Positions 9,601 through 23,600 of a stretch of DNA of 64,000 nucleotides are shown in pieces. The stretch spans positions 1,364,001-1,428,000 of the forward strand of contig QJPP01000001.1 in NCBI GenBank assembly GCA_003996215.1, given 5' to 3'. This DNA is from Jaltomata sinuosa (lineage: Eukaryota > Streptophyta > Magnoliopsida > Solanales > Solanaceae). The first letter of the stretch is position 1, and each line of letters opens with the position of its first letter. The notes below the pieces were generated by a model. That model had not been told where the DNA came from. It did no database searches and was given only the letters and a program-made list of their open reading frames with translations. Position numbers and translations under genes: made by a program.

Positions 9601-12600
9601 ATCGCAAAAGTTCATCGAAACAAATGACACAGTCAATTGTGGAGAGAGCACTGTACACCAATACTAAAATCAAGATTTCATTCATCAGCTGAATCATGAA
9701 CACAAATAAAAAGAGATGGTCCCAATCTACACGATCAACTACAAGGTATTTGAATCTTGGGAGGCTTTGCTGAAACAGCATACTTCAAATTGACACTCCC
9801 GTAAGAATTTTCTAAAATTTCTCCTTTCCCTAAAATATTAACATTAAGCTAAAACATTTCAACCAAGTAAAAATTAGAACAAGAATAAGCCTGTTCACAT
9901 CTTGTTCGCACTAGAAACATCATCAGACACACCTGAACTCAGATCATGTTGATCTAGAACCCAATAGAAGGATAGAAAAAGAGAAGATGAAAATAGATTT
10001 TCATAGTGCAAGAACGTGATATCATTTACCTTATGCCCCTTGAGCTCCATAATCCTTGAAACCTCCTTTACAGCACCATCCTTCGAGTACACAATCTCCC
10101 AAACCTGTTAAAAAGACATAATTTGTTCAAGAACTCTTCTTTGATAACATCCAACAACCGAGTCAGAAATATATGAAACAATCATTCCCAAGTTGACAAA
10201 TGAGTGTGATATAAATCGCATAAAACTTAAAAGGACTCAAACCACACCATAAGATATGAGAGCTTTACCAGAGTATTTAATCCCCACCCCAAATTTATAA
10301 AACCTACTTTTCCTTCATAACTTATCCCAATTTAGTTGACTCCGTTGGTAAAATGGCAAATACAACCTCCTAGAGTGAAAAATAATACTTAAATAAACTT
10401 AAACGATGCAATCTCCACCTTTCTCAGGAAGGATCAGAAAGTGTTAAGCTATTCACACAGATCACATAGGGAAAATATATTATTTGGATCCCGCCATCTG
10501 TCTTTCTCTCTCTTCAGATTACATAGGACAAACATTTGGATCCCCCTTTATGGATGGGTGGTGGGTGTACATGGTTCTGAAAGATGTTCTTGAGTGAATC
10601 AATGGCAAACACCATTTGACCATCTTTGTCCAAACTTAGGCCCAGCTGCATATGAGATGACTAAAACCAGGCGATAACCATATGTTCTATTTTCTGGAAC
10701 AGCTCCACCACAAGCTCCTGGGTCTAACTGCCCTTCCAACAACCAAGATTGACAAGACTGTACGTAACAGTCCGACTCACGTGTCACATGCCATACTGCC
10801 TGACGCTTGACACTAAATAACAAGATGACAACTGAAAAGAATGTAGCTGCGGAAGTCTAACATTTGTAATGTCTCAGGAAACTACTGATGCAAAAATTTA
10901 GCACAAGGTTATTAGCTTCCGCTCTTTGTTTCTCCTACCAAACCCCCCAAAAAATTTTGAACAGAAAAAAAGACACTCGCCTTTCCTTTTTCTTCTCATC
11001 TTCCAATATCTCTTATTACTAACTAGTTTCCTAACATTATTTTCCTACTACTTAATTAACATTGAAATTTGACACAAGATGTAGCACATTACTTGTTGAG
11101 ACTCTTTATAAAAGCTTAAAGCATCAGTTCAGTCTAATAAAATGATAAGGTCACAACATCTAACTTCACCTTGACATCAGCAGTAAAAGCTGCGGCAGCT
11201 ATAAAACGCCCATTGGGAGATATAGTAGCCATGTTATTTTTGAGTTGATTAGTATCGACGTTCCCAACAATCTTGCCACTTTTTCCATGAAAAAGCACAA
11301 TATCAGTACCTAAAACACCAAAAGATACAGAAGCAGATTATTTCATTTGTCATTTTGCTCTATGGGAAAAAAGTTCTTCCACACAAAAAAAAGAAGGAAA
11401 AGAAGAATCTGGTTGTAGAGATGTTTGTGGATATGAGATCACAGAGACAAAATTGGCAAGCAGAAAAGGAAAACTATGACACAAAGAGGTAATGGAATTC
11501 AGGCATTACGAAATAACTGGTCACACGTCTATGGTCATATCACTAATATCCATCAAAACCCAAACTTGCATCCACAGTCTATAAAAGATACTTGGAACAT
11601 CACAACCAACCTTCATGTCATTCACATGCATCCACTTTCTTCCAAAAGAATTGTAATGTAAGTTTGAGATTAGATTGGAATTTATTTTTCCAACAAACAC
11701 CAATTAAGAGCATCGCTTGAAGCAAGATTATTTGCTTTCACCAATAAACTAAATTCACAATGACATATTTATTAAAGAGATAGCATTTTTAAAAGATTTT
11801 GCATCATATGATTTTTATCTTAAATTTTTGATGAAGTACGATTTTTATCTTAAATTCTGGCAGTTAAAGACATGTACAACAGAAATTTCTGCCAAACAAG
11901 CTTCTGAGTTGCCATGATGATTCGTCCTGCAACAGCAACAAGCAGCAGAAGTGTTTGATCCCAGAGCCCAGAGAGAACCCGGAAAAAAAAAATACGACCA
12001 AACCTCCAAGCTAAGGTAGTGTCATCAAACTTTATAATTTGGACTAAGTGAAGCAACTTCAACCCAGTTCTACAATCCCCATTTGATCCTAAGCTTCAGT
12101 CAAAACTTTGAATGATAAATTGAAACTTGATTTTATGTTTTCATTTCCATATTCAAATTATCGTATAGTAGTTTCAAATGTAATATATCAATTCGCTTGT
12201 AAAGTAAATGGTACTATTAAATGGTTTAAAGTTGAGGAAACTTAAGCACTTGGAATGATTGCGTGTGCACGTGTGCAAGAGAAAAAAATTGTATTAAATT
12301 TTCATTGCTATCTGAATTTTGCTTCTGAAACTCTGAAACAAGGCTACAGATTATCAACTTTACGGTAGAATGTGATTTATCTTCTTTAATAAGTCAAAAA
12401 AAGACTACCAAGTTGTGGCGTGGCAAAACTTTTGGTGCAGGACTGAAAGTGATTTTGGTATTGTAACATTTTCGATCATGATACTGTAGTTAAGGACAAT
12501 ATATTAGGGAAGTAGGTAACTAACAGTTCCAGTAATTTGTGACTTTGTCTATCTACCAACACGCTCAATTACGAGATAGTTGATGCATTGGTGTACAACA

Positions 12601-15600
12601 AAATGTTAAGATATTAGATATAATGTCCACAATTTTTTATCCAATCTCAGGCCAAATGATCTCCTACAATGCCAAAATGCAGTCAGAATTAAGCATGACG
12701 GTTAGAAGAAAATGAACGGAATGTGGGGTTTGGAAGGAATTGCTTCAAGTGGCAAGTTGAAAGCATGGCCCAACTTCTTTTGGAGTTGGGACAGTCAAGA
12801 CAACTTAATGGTACTCCTGTCAGGCTCATATGGACTGCAAATACTAATGGAAAATTCACTGTGGATTCATGTTATAAGTTACTCAATAAGGATGACTCTT
12901 TTTCTGCTCGAAAGCCAAGAACCTTGATTTGGAAGTATATGGCCCAAGTACAGTAGCTTCTTCAGCTCGTTTTGTCACATGATGCCTGTTTAAAACAGCG
13001 AGATCTTCAGAGAGAGAGAGAGAGAGGGGTTTCACATGTGCAGCAAGTAATCTTTGTGTGGCTTTGATAATGAAGAAACTGGCCGCTTATTTTTGCATTG
13101 CATAGTTACTAGGCAGAATGTTTTTGCAGATATTTGGCTTGAGGAGGGTCATGCCAAGAACCCTAAAAGAATTGTATTGCTTCTGGGAAGGAAGGAAAAT
13201 TACAAGGGAGCTTAAGAAAATCTGGATGACAGTTCCCGCATGTATAGTTTGGGTAGTTTAAACTGAAAGAAATTGAAGATGCTTCTAAGGAAAGACTACA
13301 TCAATCAGTATTTGAAGTTCACATGCCTTAGTTTATTAGGACAATAGTGTAAATCAATTGCTGTAAATAGTGAGGACATCCTTATAGAATTAACTGAAAT
13401 ATTCAAGAACATGGTACTATAAAGGATGGAACATATTTGTTAATCCAGCACAAACTTAGTGTTGGTCTTTTGCTACCTCAATAAAACTTTACGTACTGAT
13501 AAAAGCTAAGCATGGTAGTTAGGCCAATCAGCACTAGCTACAGTATGAAATGGGATAAACTTAAAACTCCGTTCTAGAATTAAAAAATCAATATGATACA
13601 TGACGCTCTCCCATAATCATGCATTCTCCAGCTACAACTATGAACCCATGAAGCTTTTACTAGAATCAAGAATCAGGATATCCATTGAGCTTTAACTCAA
13701 AAGTTCTGGGTAAGCTTGAAAAGAAGTTCATAAGAATTATCCAACCTTACCTTCAGAACATGAAACAATGATTGTACTCCCATCAGCAGTACCATAAGTT
13801 GCCTTGGTACCAACTAGAGTTAGCACTGCTCTCTTGTCGTGAACTTTATGCTGTTCCCATTTGATTTCTGGAAGAGGAAGCTTGGCATGTTTGGAATCAG
13901 CGTCTGCTTTAGGTTTCTCTTCACCATACATGTACAAGGAAGAACCGAAAAGAGCATGGCATGCAACTGCAACCGAGGATTCATCAGCAACTGCAACTGC
14001 AGTTGGATGACCTCCAGCTGGCAAATTAATTCTCAGAAACCTGAATAAGATACATAATAGATTAGAGTTGCAATTAAATTCACCTACCAATAGTAATAAT
14101 AGTAACAATAAGACTTTTGCTCAAAGCTTAATAAAAATTAGATCACTGTCTTAATAATAATAAGACAGTAAGAGTCATACTTAAAGCTTTTGCTCGAAGC
14201 ATCATCCAACTTGAAGATCCTAACAACCCCGTCAGCACAAGCTGCAGGAGGAAAACATTAGTATGGAAGATTGACATCTATCTCCCCCATCCTCCTACCA
14301 AAATATATAAATGGAATGTGAACAACTATTTCTAGAACCATAGATCCTTTGAAGTGATAGAAGATGTGCAGAATGTAATTATGACAACAATTTAAAGCAT
14401 GTTCTCTCTAATTATAGTAGTTAAAGGATAACAAATATATTTTGTCAAGTAAAAAATGTCCTTCATTAGTAACACACCAAGGCCATCAAAGTATGTAAAA
14501 AGAGAATGAGTGGCTCAGACAAGTCATATCTTTAAGTAACCTAGTTATCTATACATACAGGTATTTTCTCTTATCGACCAAAAATATAAGTGAGACAATG
14601 TCCCTAAAGCTTCTTACATCCCCTTACTTTTTCAGAACAGTTTTTTGAATAATAAATGTACATAATAAAGAAGGTTATCCTAAACTCGCCTTGTTAGTTT
14701 TGTAGCGTATAGCAGATCCAAGCTCGGACAAATGAGGAGAGTGCAGTAGGTTGACGCCAAACATAAAAATAATCTTAATGAATCCTCTCAATACTAAATG
14801 AACCTGAATAGAGTGGAATGGATAACATGACTATTAGGGCTACTATATTGAAGTATATATCCCCAATAACGCGCTTAACCACTTGGACAAAGAATCATAA
14901 AATTTCTTCCATTTATTCTCCACTCTCTTTTGTTATCTTCCCATAGGAGTAAGAATGTATAAGAAGAGAATGTTAAATATCTCCCTTACCATCCCTCAAA
15001 CAGATTGACCTCGGAAAAAATCCATACAAGTGAAGTTGAGCCCATAAAAAATTCAATAGAAATCAAGTCCTATTGGCAGAAGTTTTCCCATAATCACAAT
15101 GGTAACGTTAAGCCTACAATAAGTCCCAACACAATGGTTTGACATACCAAGGATGACACAATCAGCAACAAGAGGGCAAAGCAACAGGTAAGGTACCTTC
15201 ATTAGAATAGTAAATTATAGCTACAACTTTGTTTCCAAAATTTTACATGAATTTAATGGCCAATTTATTAAGATGAGATTTAAAGGTTTACCTTTCTTTT
15301 TCAATAAGAGAGGAAAAATGGAAACCTGGTTATAAGAAGAGTAAGAGTGAGATCTGACTTTTATACTACTTTTTATGTTCACAAGTTTTGGCAAATAAAT
15401 TGTAGAACATTGCCTTCCCAGAAACTGGACTATGTGGCATCTGGAAACGATGCATGATGGAAGAATTGGCTTTCAATTTCCATGTAGGAAGTATAGTAAA
15501 TGTAAACAGCTTATATGTTCAGAAGTTTCAAAATAACGACAACCAACACATATGTGTGTATTTTTTGTGCAGTGTTTCCTCCTCTGTTGAGTAAGTTGTA

Positions 15601-18522
15601 CAGATCAATAACTCCTACCATATATTGACCCATACCTTGGGTTAAAGAAAAGTTCCAAACACTATGCTGACATTTCTACGCAGAATGTCAATCAATTGAC
15701 CAACTATTGGTCAATCTATCTCAAACTAGTTAGATTTGGCTATATGAATCCTCAACTCAATTCCACTATGTGGGGCCTATTTTCATCCCAATACTGGTAA
15801 ATAATTTGTCTTTTAAGAATGTGAGTAAGATTCCCGTACCCCTCATTGAAAATACTGTAATCTTTTTATAGATAGAACATTTTAAAAAATTCCTAGAGAA
15901 TTAGGCCTTTGAAACTGAATAATTTAAGGTAAACAATTGTTGCAAAGACAACGAATTCGCCATTCCAAGGAAACTGATAGAATAAACCCCAAAGGCAACC
16001 TCAAGCAGAATCCAGCAATTTTTATCCCCCTAGGTTCATTGTCACAATTTAATACAATGAGAACCTGTTTCTTTATTCCCCCGTTTTAGGCAGTCGGTAA
16101 AGCTCTTTGGAGAGCTACAATGCTTGCAACTAAGTGCAACATGTAGCTTTGACCCAATGCAAGAATATCCTAAGACAAAGCATGCACTTATACCATACAA
16201 TTTTCCAGTGATTGTATCATTGATTAAAGTTCTGGTCAAACTTCAGTTCCTTACTCTTTTGCAACTTGAGTTCTTTCTGCCCTGTGTTGTAATACATCAT
16301 TTGTAACAAATTTGTTTTCCTTGTAAGAAACTCAATCCTACAGCTTCAAAAGGAGGACTCAACAGAAAGGAAGAAAATAAAGCAAGACTCCTTCACGCTT
16401 AAACTTTTAACCAAAGTTTTCGGCAGATGATACCAAGTATAGAAACAGTAATGCAACCAAAGGGCTTTTGATATGAATTATATATTTTCTCACTTTCAAC
16501 CGCATCTCATTTCCAAACAACAGAAGAGTTGTGCAAGGTTATTCCTACATCATCCTAGTGCAATAGCTTTCTTTAAATAACTTTAGATAGAAATGAATGT
16601 TTTCCACCTTGCACAAGAATTTTTTTAAAAGCCATGCACAACAAACACATAGGACATGCATCAGTTCCTCTAGTCTCATCCACATCCATGATGAGGTCTG
16701 ATCAGGTGCAACCATAATTCTACCATGTGGGTTCAGACCAAACTCCACAATGAAATACAAACTCAATATGAATAAGTAGGTTGCTCTAAAAAATCCTTAG
16801 GACTCGGATGCTCAAAAACTGGAAGAAAAAGAAAAGTCGAGCACAATTAGCATGCATAATTTGGAATTGTGTCCTACAAAGCTTGTCCTTTTGAGGAGGG
16901 TTCTATCAAGACATATACTCCTGTGCCAAAGAGAATTTATCAAAAGAAAATGAAAAGGAAAAGGTTGTTGGTTCCAACATGAATATCTTGACAAATTAAT
17001 TGTAGCCATCTTGACAAATTAATTGTAGCCACAAACTAACAAACATACTTTTGTGCGTGCTAGTAGAAGTATGGCGATCATACAACTCGGTGTTTGAAGC
17101 ATAGAGCTCAAACGATACAAATACGTAAAACCAAAAATTACCAGTTGCCAAAGACCGTGCATTGGGTAAGAAGCAAACTCCTGTGACAATATCCCCATGA
17201 CCTTTTAGAGTATTCAAGTCCAGTGGGTGATGCCTTTTGTTTGCATCCTGCAGAAATAGCCAGTACCAAAAGTCACTTTTCAGTTGCCTGGTCATTGAAT
17301 ACACAGCTCAAGGTTATATTTGCAATTAAATCCAGAAACACCTTAACTGATGAAAGCAACTTGGCTAGTCTGTTGAAACATATTGGGGATGAGAAATGAC
17401 GGAGAGTTATTTAAACGTAGTGTTGAAAAAAAGTGAGCTATCACAGCAAAGTGAAGTTGTTGAAGGAAGAAAAGGATGTAGCATATTGAAGCTATAAAAG
17501 GGAACTACTCAAATTTACCATACACCGATTGGGATCTCCATTTCTACTGATTCTACCCTATATAAAGTGCGATGGTTCCTTTGCAGGAAGGTGAAATATA
17601 TCGAAGAAGAGAATTCCACGACAGCTTTGACTTTTTGGTTAACACATCACATCAAGCTTCCTACTGCAGGAAATTTAGAGCTCCGCAAGGACTACAGGTT
17701 TGGCTTTTAGTTACTTATTAAACGGACAGCATATTATCATCTTTTTTCCTTAATCAGCCCCCTTTTTTAACAATATATAGCTAGGGGACTGGATTCATTG
17801 AATATAGGAAAAACGATCATTTGGTTCGGGTTTTCCTCTTTTTGGTTCTGTTCTGTTCAGCCTATTTTGGGCTTCTGACATATACAGGCATCTAATTTTT
17901 TTCCTTTCTGAGCTGCTAACTAATTTATTGTTCTTTCTTTTCAATTTTCTACCATCTTTTGCTTTTATATTGCCCTTATTGTTCACCTTTGTAGATTTGG
18001 TTAGAACGTTCAAATTTTAATTCAGGATTACCAAATGCTATGGAAACATGAGTAAACTGGGATTGCAAAAAATGCCAAAAAATAAGTGCGCCTTAAAGCT
18101 AAATTGATACAAAAATGTATACAAACAAGTCACATAGCCAATGATTGAAGCGTCCTTATAATTGATTGAATACATAAATAATCTAAAAGCCACACAATAG
18201 AGTTAACAGTAGCCAAAAACATCAACAAACCCTAGAATCGCAATTTAATAATTAGAAATAAAAAATAGTAGCAGTAAATGTAAGCGGTCAATTTTACCTT
18301 ATGATCGGCCGTGTGAGAATGAGATTTAGGTTGCGATTTCTTCGAAGTGTTCTTGTGAGACTGCTGAGGCTTTGAAATCTTCTGATTGGTTTGAATAGTC
18401 TCCGGCGTGGCCACAGATTCAACCTCCGATTTCTTCTTTTGGAAATAGTTTCCGAAAACTAGAAAAGCAATCACAAATCCGATAATCGCCGATAAAATCG
18501 CAATCGGAAGCATCGAATCCAT
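6695..18522 (-). CDS. TBL2: Transducin beta-like protein 2 (TBL2)-like membrane-anchored WD40 protein
   Basis: Ten exons on the minus strand (18298-18522, 17142-17247, 14181-14241, 13751-14040, 11170-11309, 10030-10104, 9424-9514, 9116-9319, 7594-7638, 6695-6780) join in frame to 440 aa; human TBL2 has a similar length. Residues 5-27 are a single hydrophobic helix followed by KKK, then a polar Ser/Gln/His-rich linker to about residue 85. WD40 repeats follow: LKGHGDIVTGVCF (from 89), DGVVRIF, GHKSAVTWLCFSPNS with DGTIRVWNI, LCVSPDGKILATT, and a last blade with DKKVKLWAAP near the C-terminus. Human TBL2 is an ER membrane protein linked to the PERK/ATF4 stress response; the plant role is unknown and is only inferred. 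Introns are large (about 2.9 kb each for introns 2 and 8-to-3 spans) and hold MITEs and LINE debris. The start at 18522 gives the membrane anchor at the very N-terminus as in the family. Confidence 0.88.
6952..7198. mobile_element. Stowaway-like MITE in the last intron of the TBL2-like gene
   Basis: Inverted ends of about 32 bp (CGCCCTCCATTTC..TTGTTTGTCTTAATTT against AAATTAAGACAAAC..AGAGGGAG) bracket 247 bp, with TA at 6950-6951 and 7199-7200. Same family as the element at 19247-19494, whose ends also read TTTCAATTTGTTTG. Non-coding. Confidence 0.85.
7727..8430. mobile_element. Possible transposon remnant in TBL2-like intron 8
   Basis: The left edge GTGGCAGAGCCACG and the inverted right edge (reverse complement AGGGGCGGATCCAGG) resemble each other and a terminus common in Solanaceae repeats. 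The interior is not recognised and no target duplication is obvious. These may be two separate fragments in opposite orientation rather than one element. Confidence 0.3.
12715..13150 (+). mobile_element. Degenerate non-LTR retrotransposon (LINE) fragment, zf-RVT region
   Basis: Several frames together give CKWQVESMAQLLLELG, then PVRLIWTANTNGKFTVDSCYKLL with RTLIWK, and further on DNEETGRLFLHC with VTRQNVFADIW. This is the pattern of the zinc-binding (zf-RVT) domain after the reverse transcriptase of plant L1-type LINEs or their host-like relatives. Stops and frameshifts interrupt it and an AG microsatellite (about 13012-13027) has expanded inside it. It sits in intron 4 of the TBL2-like gene in the opposite orientation to that gene. 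Confidence 0.72.
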
Positions 18523-18705
18523 TGTTGAATGCTATAAATCTCGAGAATGGAGAGTTTGACAAATCGAAATTTTCAGTTGTAGCAGCCAAGTGTTTATCAA
18601 TTCAAAGAAACGAAGCTGCGGCTAAATGCACGTTGAGTGTGTGTACATTTCGCTAGAGGAATTAAAAAACTTTAAATTATATACTGTAACAGGAAAAAGA
18701 ATACT

Positions 18706-19235
18706 ATGGTAGTACGTATAATTTTATTGTTAGTAATGAAATATTTGGGACGAGATTGGAGTGGTTTTCGTGGAAGATATAAGATGTTCGTATATGTGAA
18801 GAGAAGAGGTGCAGACGCCACGGTTAAGAGGTGTGAGAGGTTGTTCGTAGTAGGTTTGAGGAAGGGTAGATGTAAGCTTAAGAAATATAGGGGTGAAGTG
18901 ATTAGGCAGGATATGACGCATTTCCAGTTCACCGAGGACATAATTCTTGATAGGAAGGTGTGGAGATCGATGATTAGAGTAGAAGGTTAGAGATCGATGA
19001 GTCATTCCCTTTCTCAAAGTTTTAGTATTATTCATTTCGTTTCGTTCTTATCATTACTATTGTTTCAGTATCTAATTATTTTGTTGTTGTTTCTATTTAA
19101 GGCTATTGCCTCGTTTTCATTGTCTGCTTAGTCGAGAATTTTTTGGAAACAACATTAAGGTTTGCATATACTCTATACTCTCAGACCCCCCTTGTGAGAA
19201 CATACTGGATTTGGTATTGTTATTGTAATTTATAG
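18706..19235 (+). mobile_element. 3' end of an RTE-type LINE with its 3' tail
   Basis: The open frame 18706-18990 encodes RRGADATVKRCERL, GLRKGRCKLKKYRGEVIRQD and ILDRKVWRSMIRVEG, the characteristic C-terminus of RTE-like plant LINE polymerases (basic linker, then a D-R-x-x-W-R end). The downstream sequence continues as its 3' UTR: TTTTTTGGAAACAAC, a TTTGCATATACTCTA block, CAGACCCC, CTTGTGAG and a closing run of GTTATTG-like units. That tail is shared with the short elements at 36936-36979 and 38763-38915. The 5' part of the LINE is missing. The fragment lies just upstream of the TBL2-like gene, divergent from it. Confidence 0.78.
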
Positions 19236-19246
19236 AGCATTATATA

Positions 19247-19494
19247 CTCACTCTGTTTCAATTTGTTTGACCTATTTTGACTTGACACGGAGTTTAAGAA
19301 AGAAAAAAGACTTTTGAATCTTGTGGTTAAAAATTAAGAGATATGTCAAATGTACCAAAATGCCCTTTAATCTTGTGGTCTAAAACATGTCATGTGGAAA
19401 GTTGAAATTGAAAAGTTACTAAAAGGGGAAAGAGGCATTCTTTTTGAAATATATTAAAAAGAAAAGTAGGCTAAACAAATTGAAACGGAGGGAG
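19247..19494. mobile_element. Stowaway-like MITE
   Basis: CTCACTCTGTTTCAATTTG at the left and CAAATTGAAACGGAGGGAG at the right form inverted repeats around 248 bp, with TA at 19245-19246 and 19495-19496. It lies directly after the LINE tail. Same family as 6952-7198; a right-end-only relative is visible at about 34435-34636 in an intron of the reductase gene. Confidence 0.87.
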
Positions 19495-19499
19495 TATAT

Positions 19500-20616
19500 T
19501 ATTATTTTTTTGTGGCAAACGATCTCGAATGAAAAAAAAATGGAAATGATTTCTTATGACTACAAATTAAATAGAAAAAAATAGCTTTTTTAGATTTTTT
19601 TTATGTATAAAAATAAAAAGGACATAAAACTAAAAACAAGTTTGCAAGAGGATTACAAAATTAAATCTCCAAAAAAGAGATGGGCTAAGTACTTTATTTA
19701 AAAACCTTGCTTGCCCGTCAATGAGATCTCCTCTAGCCGTGCCTATCAACATTCCCATTCCGGCAAGACCACTGTGAACATTAGAGCTAGCATCTATATT
19801 ACATTTAATTTCATTCTCATTTGATTTTTGCCATTAAATAACCTGATGATAACACCTTTGTCATCCGAAACTCTTTACAAAAGTTTGTGCCTTCAAAATA
19901 TTACAATTGGCGCTATTAAGTGTAAAGTTAGAATAAATTTAACTTAAAATTTTAGTGGCAAGCAAATGATATTTAAATTTGACCACCTGAGAAGGTATCA
20001 ATTGACTCCAATTTTGAACCAAATTAAAGGCATTGAAGATAGTCTATTAAAACAGAAAATTCCCTCTAACAGATACAAACAATCTTTCTTCTTTCAATAC
20101 ATATGCCTTTTAAGACAAACTTGGCCAACTAAATTTAATACAATTACAAAAATTCAAGAGTGTAATCCTTCTTAGTGTTTGAAGTTTACAACAAAAAACT
20201 AAAGTTGTACTCAGACTCCTTCATTGCCTCATGAATGTTGGAAGGAAGTTTCTATAACAACATCTTCTTTTAAAGATAGTTCTTCTACCTAAGCTGCAGA
20301 TTAGTATAAAAGCAGTCATCCAACTGCTATATGTAATTCCAGTATCATGAAGCCTTCTTTAAAATTGATATATGCCTTTGCAGTGAATCAAATTCTTCCG
20401 CGAAAACAATAAAAGAAGCACCAGAAACTAAACAATATGCTCCTTGAATGTAAACTGTATCCTGCACTTTAGAATTTAAGTAAAGTTGGTTTTAGATACA
20501 GGGATCGAGTAGTTTCTTAAAATGGAAGAAAAACATAAAATGATGATCAGTTTAGCTTTCTCACTGACCTTCTGGGTGTCAACGAAAAATGTACTCTACA
20601 AATCCCAAATACCACA
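19500..20616. other. Intergenic region upstream of TBL2-like and downstream of KEULE-like gene
   Basis: Contains the 3' flank of the KEULE-like gene. The open frame 19966-20175 has no recognisable similarity and an amino-acid composition typical of random AT-rich DNA. No tRNA, terminator-like or repeat structure beyond short A/T runs was seen. Confidence 0.5.
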
Positions 20617-23600
20617 TTAAATTCCGAGGCCGGGATCTACTGCAAGCTCTTTCTCTGATAGCAATTTCAGTTTCTGTGAAACAAGAAGAGAAGAATGAGT
20701 TCAGACTGAGGATATATTTCACTTGACAATTAGTGTTACGAAAGCAATGCACTAATTCCTTTTTCTGATTTCAGCCATCACCATAGTTTCTAAATTTGGC
20801 AAATTTTATAGCTATCAGAGCCTGAAAAGCTGCTTCTCTAGCAAGATTGCACTTCAAACAATTTGGATGTTGAAATGATGAGAAGGCCTATCATAGATTA
20901 ATAGGTAACTTTGCGTGCATGCCTTCGCAAAAGACCTTTTTAATAGATCCAATATTCACATACAACCAAAATTGAAGTGGTTAACCTGGCATGGATTAAT
21001 TAGCTCATCTATGTAAGACTAAAATTTTAGCTCATGAATCATGGAATGATATCTAGAGAAACCTAAAGTCTCTGAGGGATTGATACCAAGATTGATCATT
21101 TTAAGATGAATGTTTTGCAAGCATGTAAAGAATTATTCACACATCTTTTTTTTAAAGAGAGGAAGATTGTCTGAATTCTTTGAAAATCGAAGTCCAACAC
21201 GCCTCACCAAAAACTCCTGGATGAAGTAATATTACCGTGATGTATTGAGGTGGATCATCTAGACTAGTTGTGCCAAGGACCACTTCCCTCCTTAACTTTG
21301 ATGTAAGCTTGTGACAAACCCTAAGCTGCATAGAAGAAAATCAACAATATACCATTTCAGATGCCTAAGCCTTCACTCAGTGGAAAGGCAGTGGATGGAA
21401 ACAAAAGTTACGGAATTACCTCAGATCGAGTTGCCCCACCGATAATGAAAACAAAAATCCGTTGTCCCATGTTCTTAAAATCAGTTGAAAAACTTCTGAG
21501 ATTAGAGTCACTAGAAAAATTCCAACAAAGACACAAGACAAGATTAGGAATGTTAAATTGCAATGAACAATTTTTTGAACATATTTAAAATTAGATAGAT
21601 ATATTAATGATGCATGCTATGCAAATCCCTACCCCATGGAAAATAGTAATGAACAATTAAATGAATAAATAGGGGTACTCTTGTTACTGAAAAGTGACAG
21701 TTTCTTCATATGGAAGTCAAGGAGGTCTGGATCTTCTAGGTTAAAAAGGTAAAAAGAAACTCTATTAAAGACAACTTTTTCACGGGAGAACCTTGAGTAT
21801 CCATCATCAGAAGTACGAGAACGTGCCCAATTTGGAGTCCTCCTTGATCTCACTGAGCGTGAATTAGTAGATTCAGTAGTGGCCTTTGGTGGGGCATTCC
21901 TTGCAGAAGATCCATTGACCTCACGAGTAGCTGTTTGAGCATTGTTCAAGCACTGATAATCATCTTTTGACAAGTCACCCTTACACATTTTGTCAACCAA
22001 CTCCTGAAAGAAGCAGGATTGATTATATGATTTAGGAAGTATGAAGTATGAGCTAAGCCATTCAAAGAGCTACTATTTGATTAAACATTGAATCATTCGG
22101 AAAGTCTAGAAAATAATCGAAGCTGAATGTATTATGTTTTCACACAATGGCAATTTGAGGAAGCATCTCTTGTAAAGGCATTATGTCTTTCTTTCTGAGC
22201 ATTGTGGTCCCCAATCTAAAATAGAGTTCAGTAAGAGAGAGAAGGGCAATTGGACCCTGCTATTCCAAGTCTGGAAGTTTTCTGGAATATAATTCAGAAC
22301 CCTTAAATGGTAGTAAGAAGGTAAATTGGTCTTTAAGCAATTTCTATTTCAAAAAAGTACCGGGAAGGTGTCCTCTTTGTGGAGCGAGCATGCAATATGA
22401 TATTCCAGTCAAATGATCCTCTAGATATTCTCATTGCTAAGTCGTTTAGTGGATTCAGTCAGTTAATTAGGACCTAAATCCTACAGTTCATGTAGAAATT
22501 TGAAGTTAACCTCTATCTGGTTGCAAAGTTCGCAGTTAATTTGCTGTTCCATGCTAAAAGTCAACTTAATCTAGAAATGAAGAAGATATAATCATATGGC
22601 TAGTAACAAAAACTGCAACCCTCTTACACTAACAATCTTATAAGCACGCACTAAACTAAAGATGGAAATATCTTGCCAGTTTACTCTGCAAAATTACACT
22701 CAAAGGAGGATTAGGAAGTCTTATAGCAAACCTCTATCACGGGATAAAACCGGAATAGCTGCCATGTTTCTTCCTCTCCAGTTCGATCCTTTCTAGCTGC
22801 ATTCCCTTTCTAATATGCAAACAACAAAATTAGCAACTGTCAGGTCTCATTTCTGGCATTAAGTGAGCTGAAGACTCCATGAAAGTTTTAATGTTTACCT
22901 TTTGTGAATCAAACTTCAGGGAGAAGCTTCCACTTGGCTTCCGTTTTTCTGAACCCTCTAGCATTCTCATATTTTTAACAGCCTTCATATCCTCAGGTGA
23001 CAGTTTTGCTAACTAAGAGAAAAAAGAATCTATATTAAAACTTTCAAAGGTTCCTTAGCTTCAAGCAGCAGTACAAATGAACCAATACAAAACATAGCCA
23101 TGCATTTGAGACAAAAAATAACAACTCTACAAGTTGATTCTAGGACTAGAATATGGATAAATTAGGAATGACCATATTTTTCTTATGGCATAAAAACATT
23201 TGGTTGAGAAGTTTTTTCTCCAAAACTGGTTCAGTCTCAAAATAGTATCCAAGGCGGCCAAGAAATCCTGAGAGCATTGATGTAGAGGAGATAGCTTTTG
23301 TTGGTCCACATGGTGAAATTGTTACATAAATTAGAACTTTTCCTCTTGATCTATTGTTCTCACTCCAAAATTTTCTTCTCATTTATGTCACATTTTCTAA
23401 ACTACAGTCTACATCCAGTGAAACATTATAATTGTAGGGAAAAAAATGCTTGAAAAGTCAAAACAGAAAACTGCCTCAATTAAGCCAACTGCATTATTGT
23501 TCATAGAAACCATTTTTTCCTTTTATTTATTTTTTACTGTTCTTGTATTATTTGGAAGAATGCATAGAAACCCCAACATTTTAACTTGGAAAATTATATT

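Noticed and set aside
21629..22000. 123-aa frame as a separate gene
   Set aside because: It is exon 18 of the KEULE-like gene read through into its intron.
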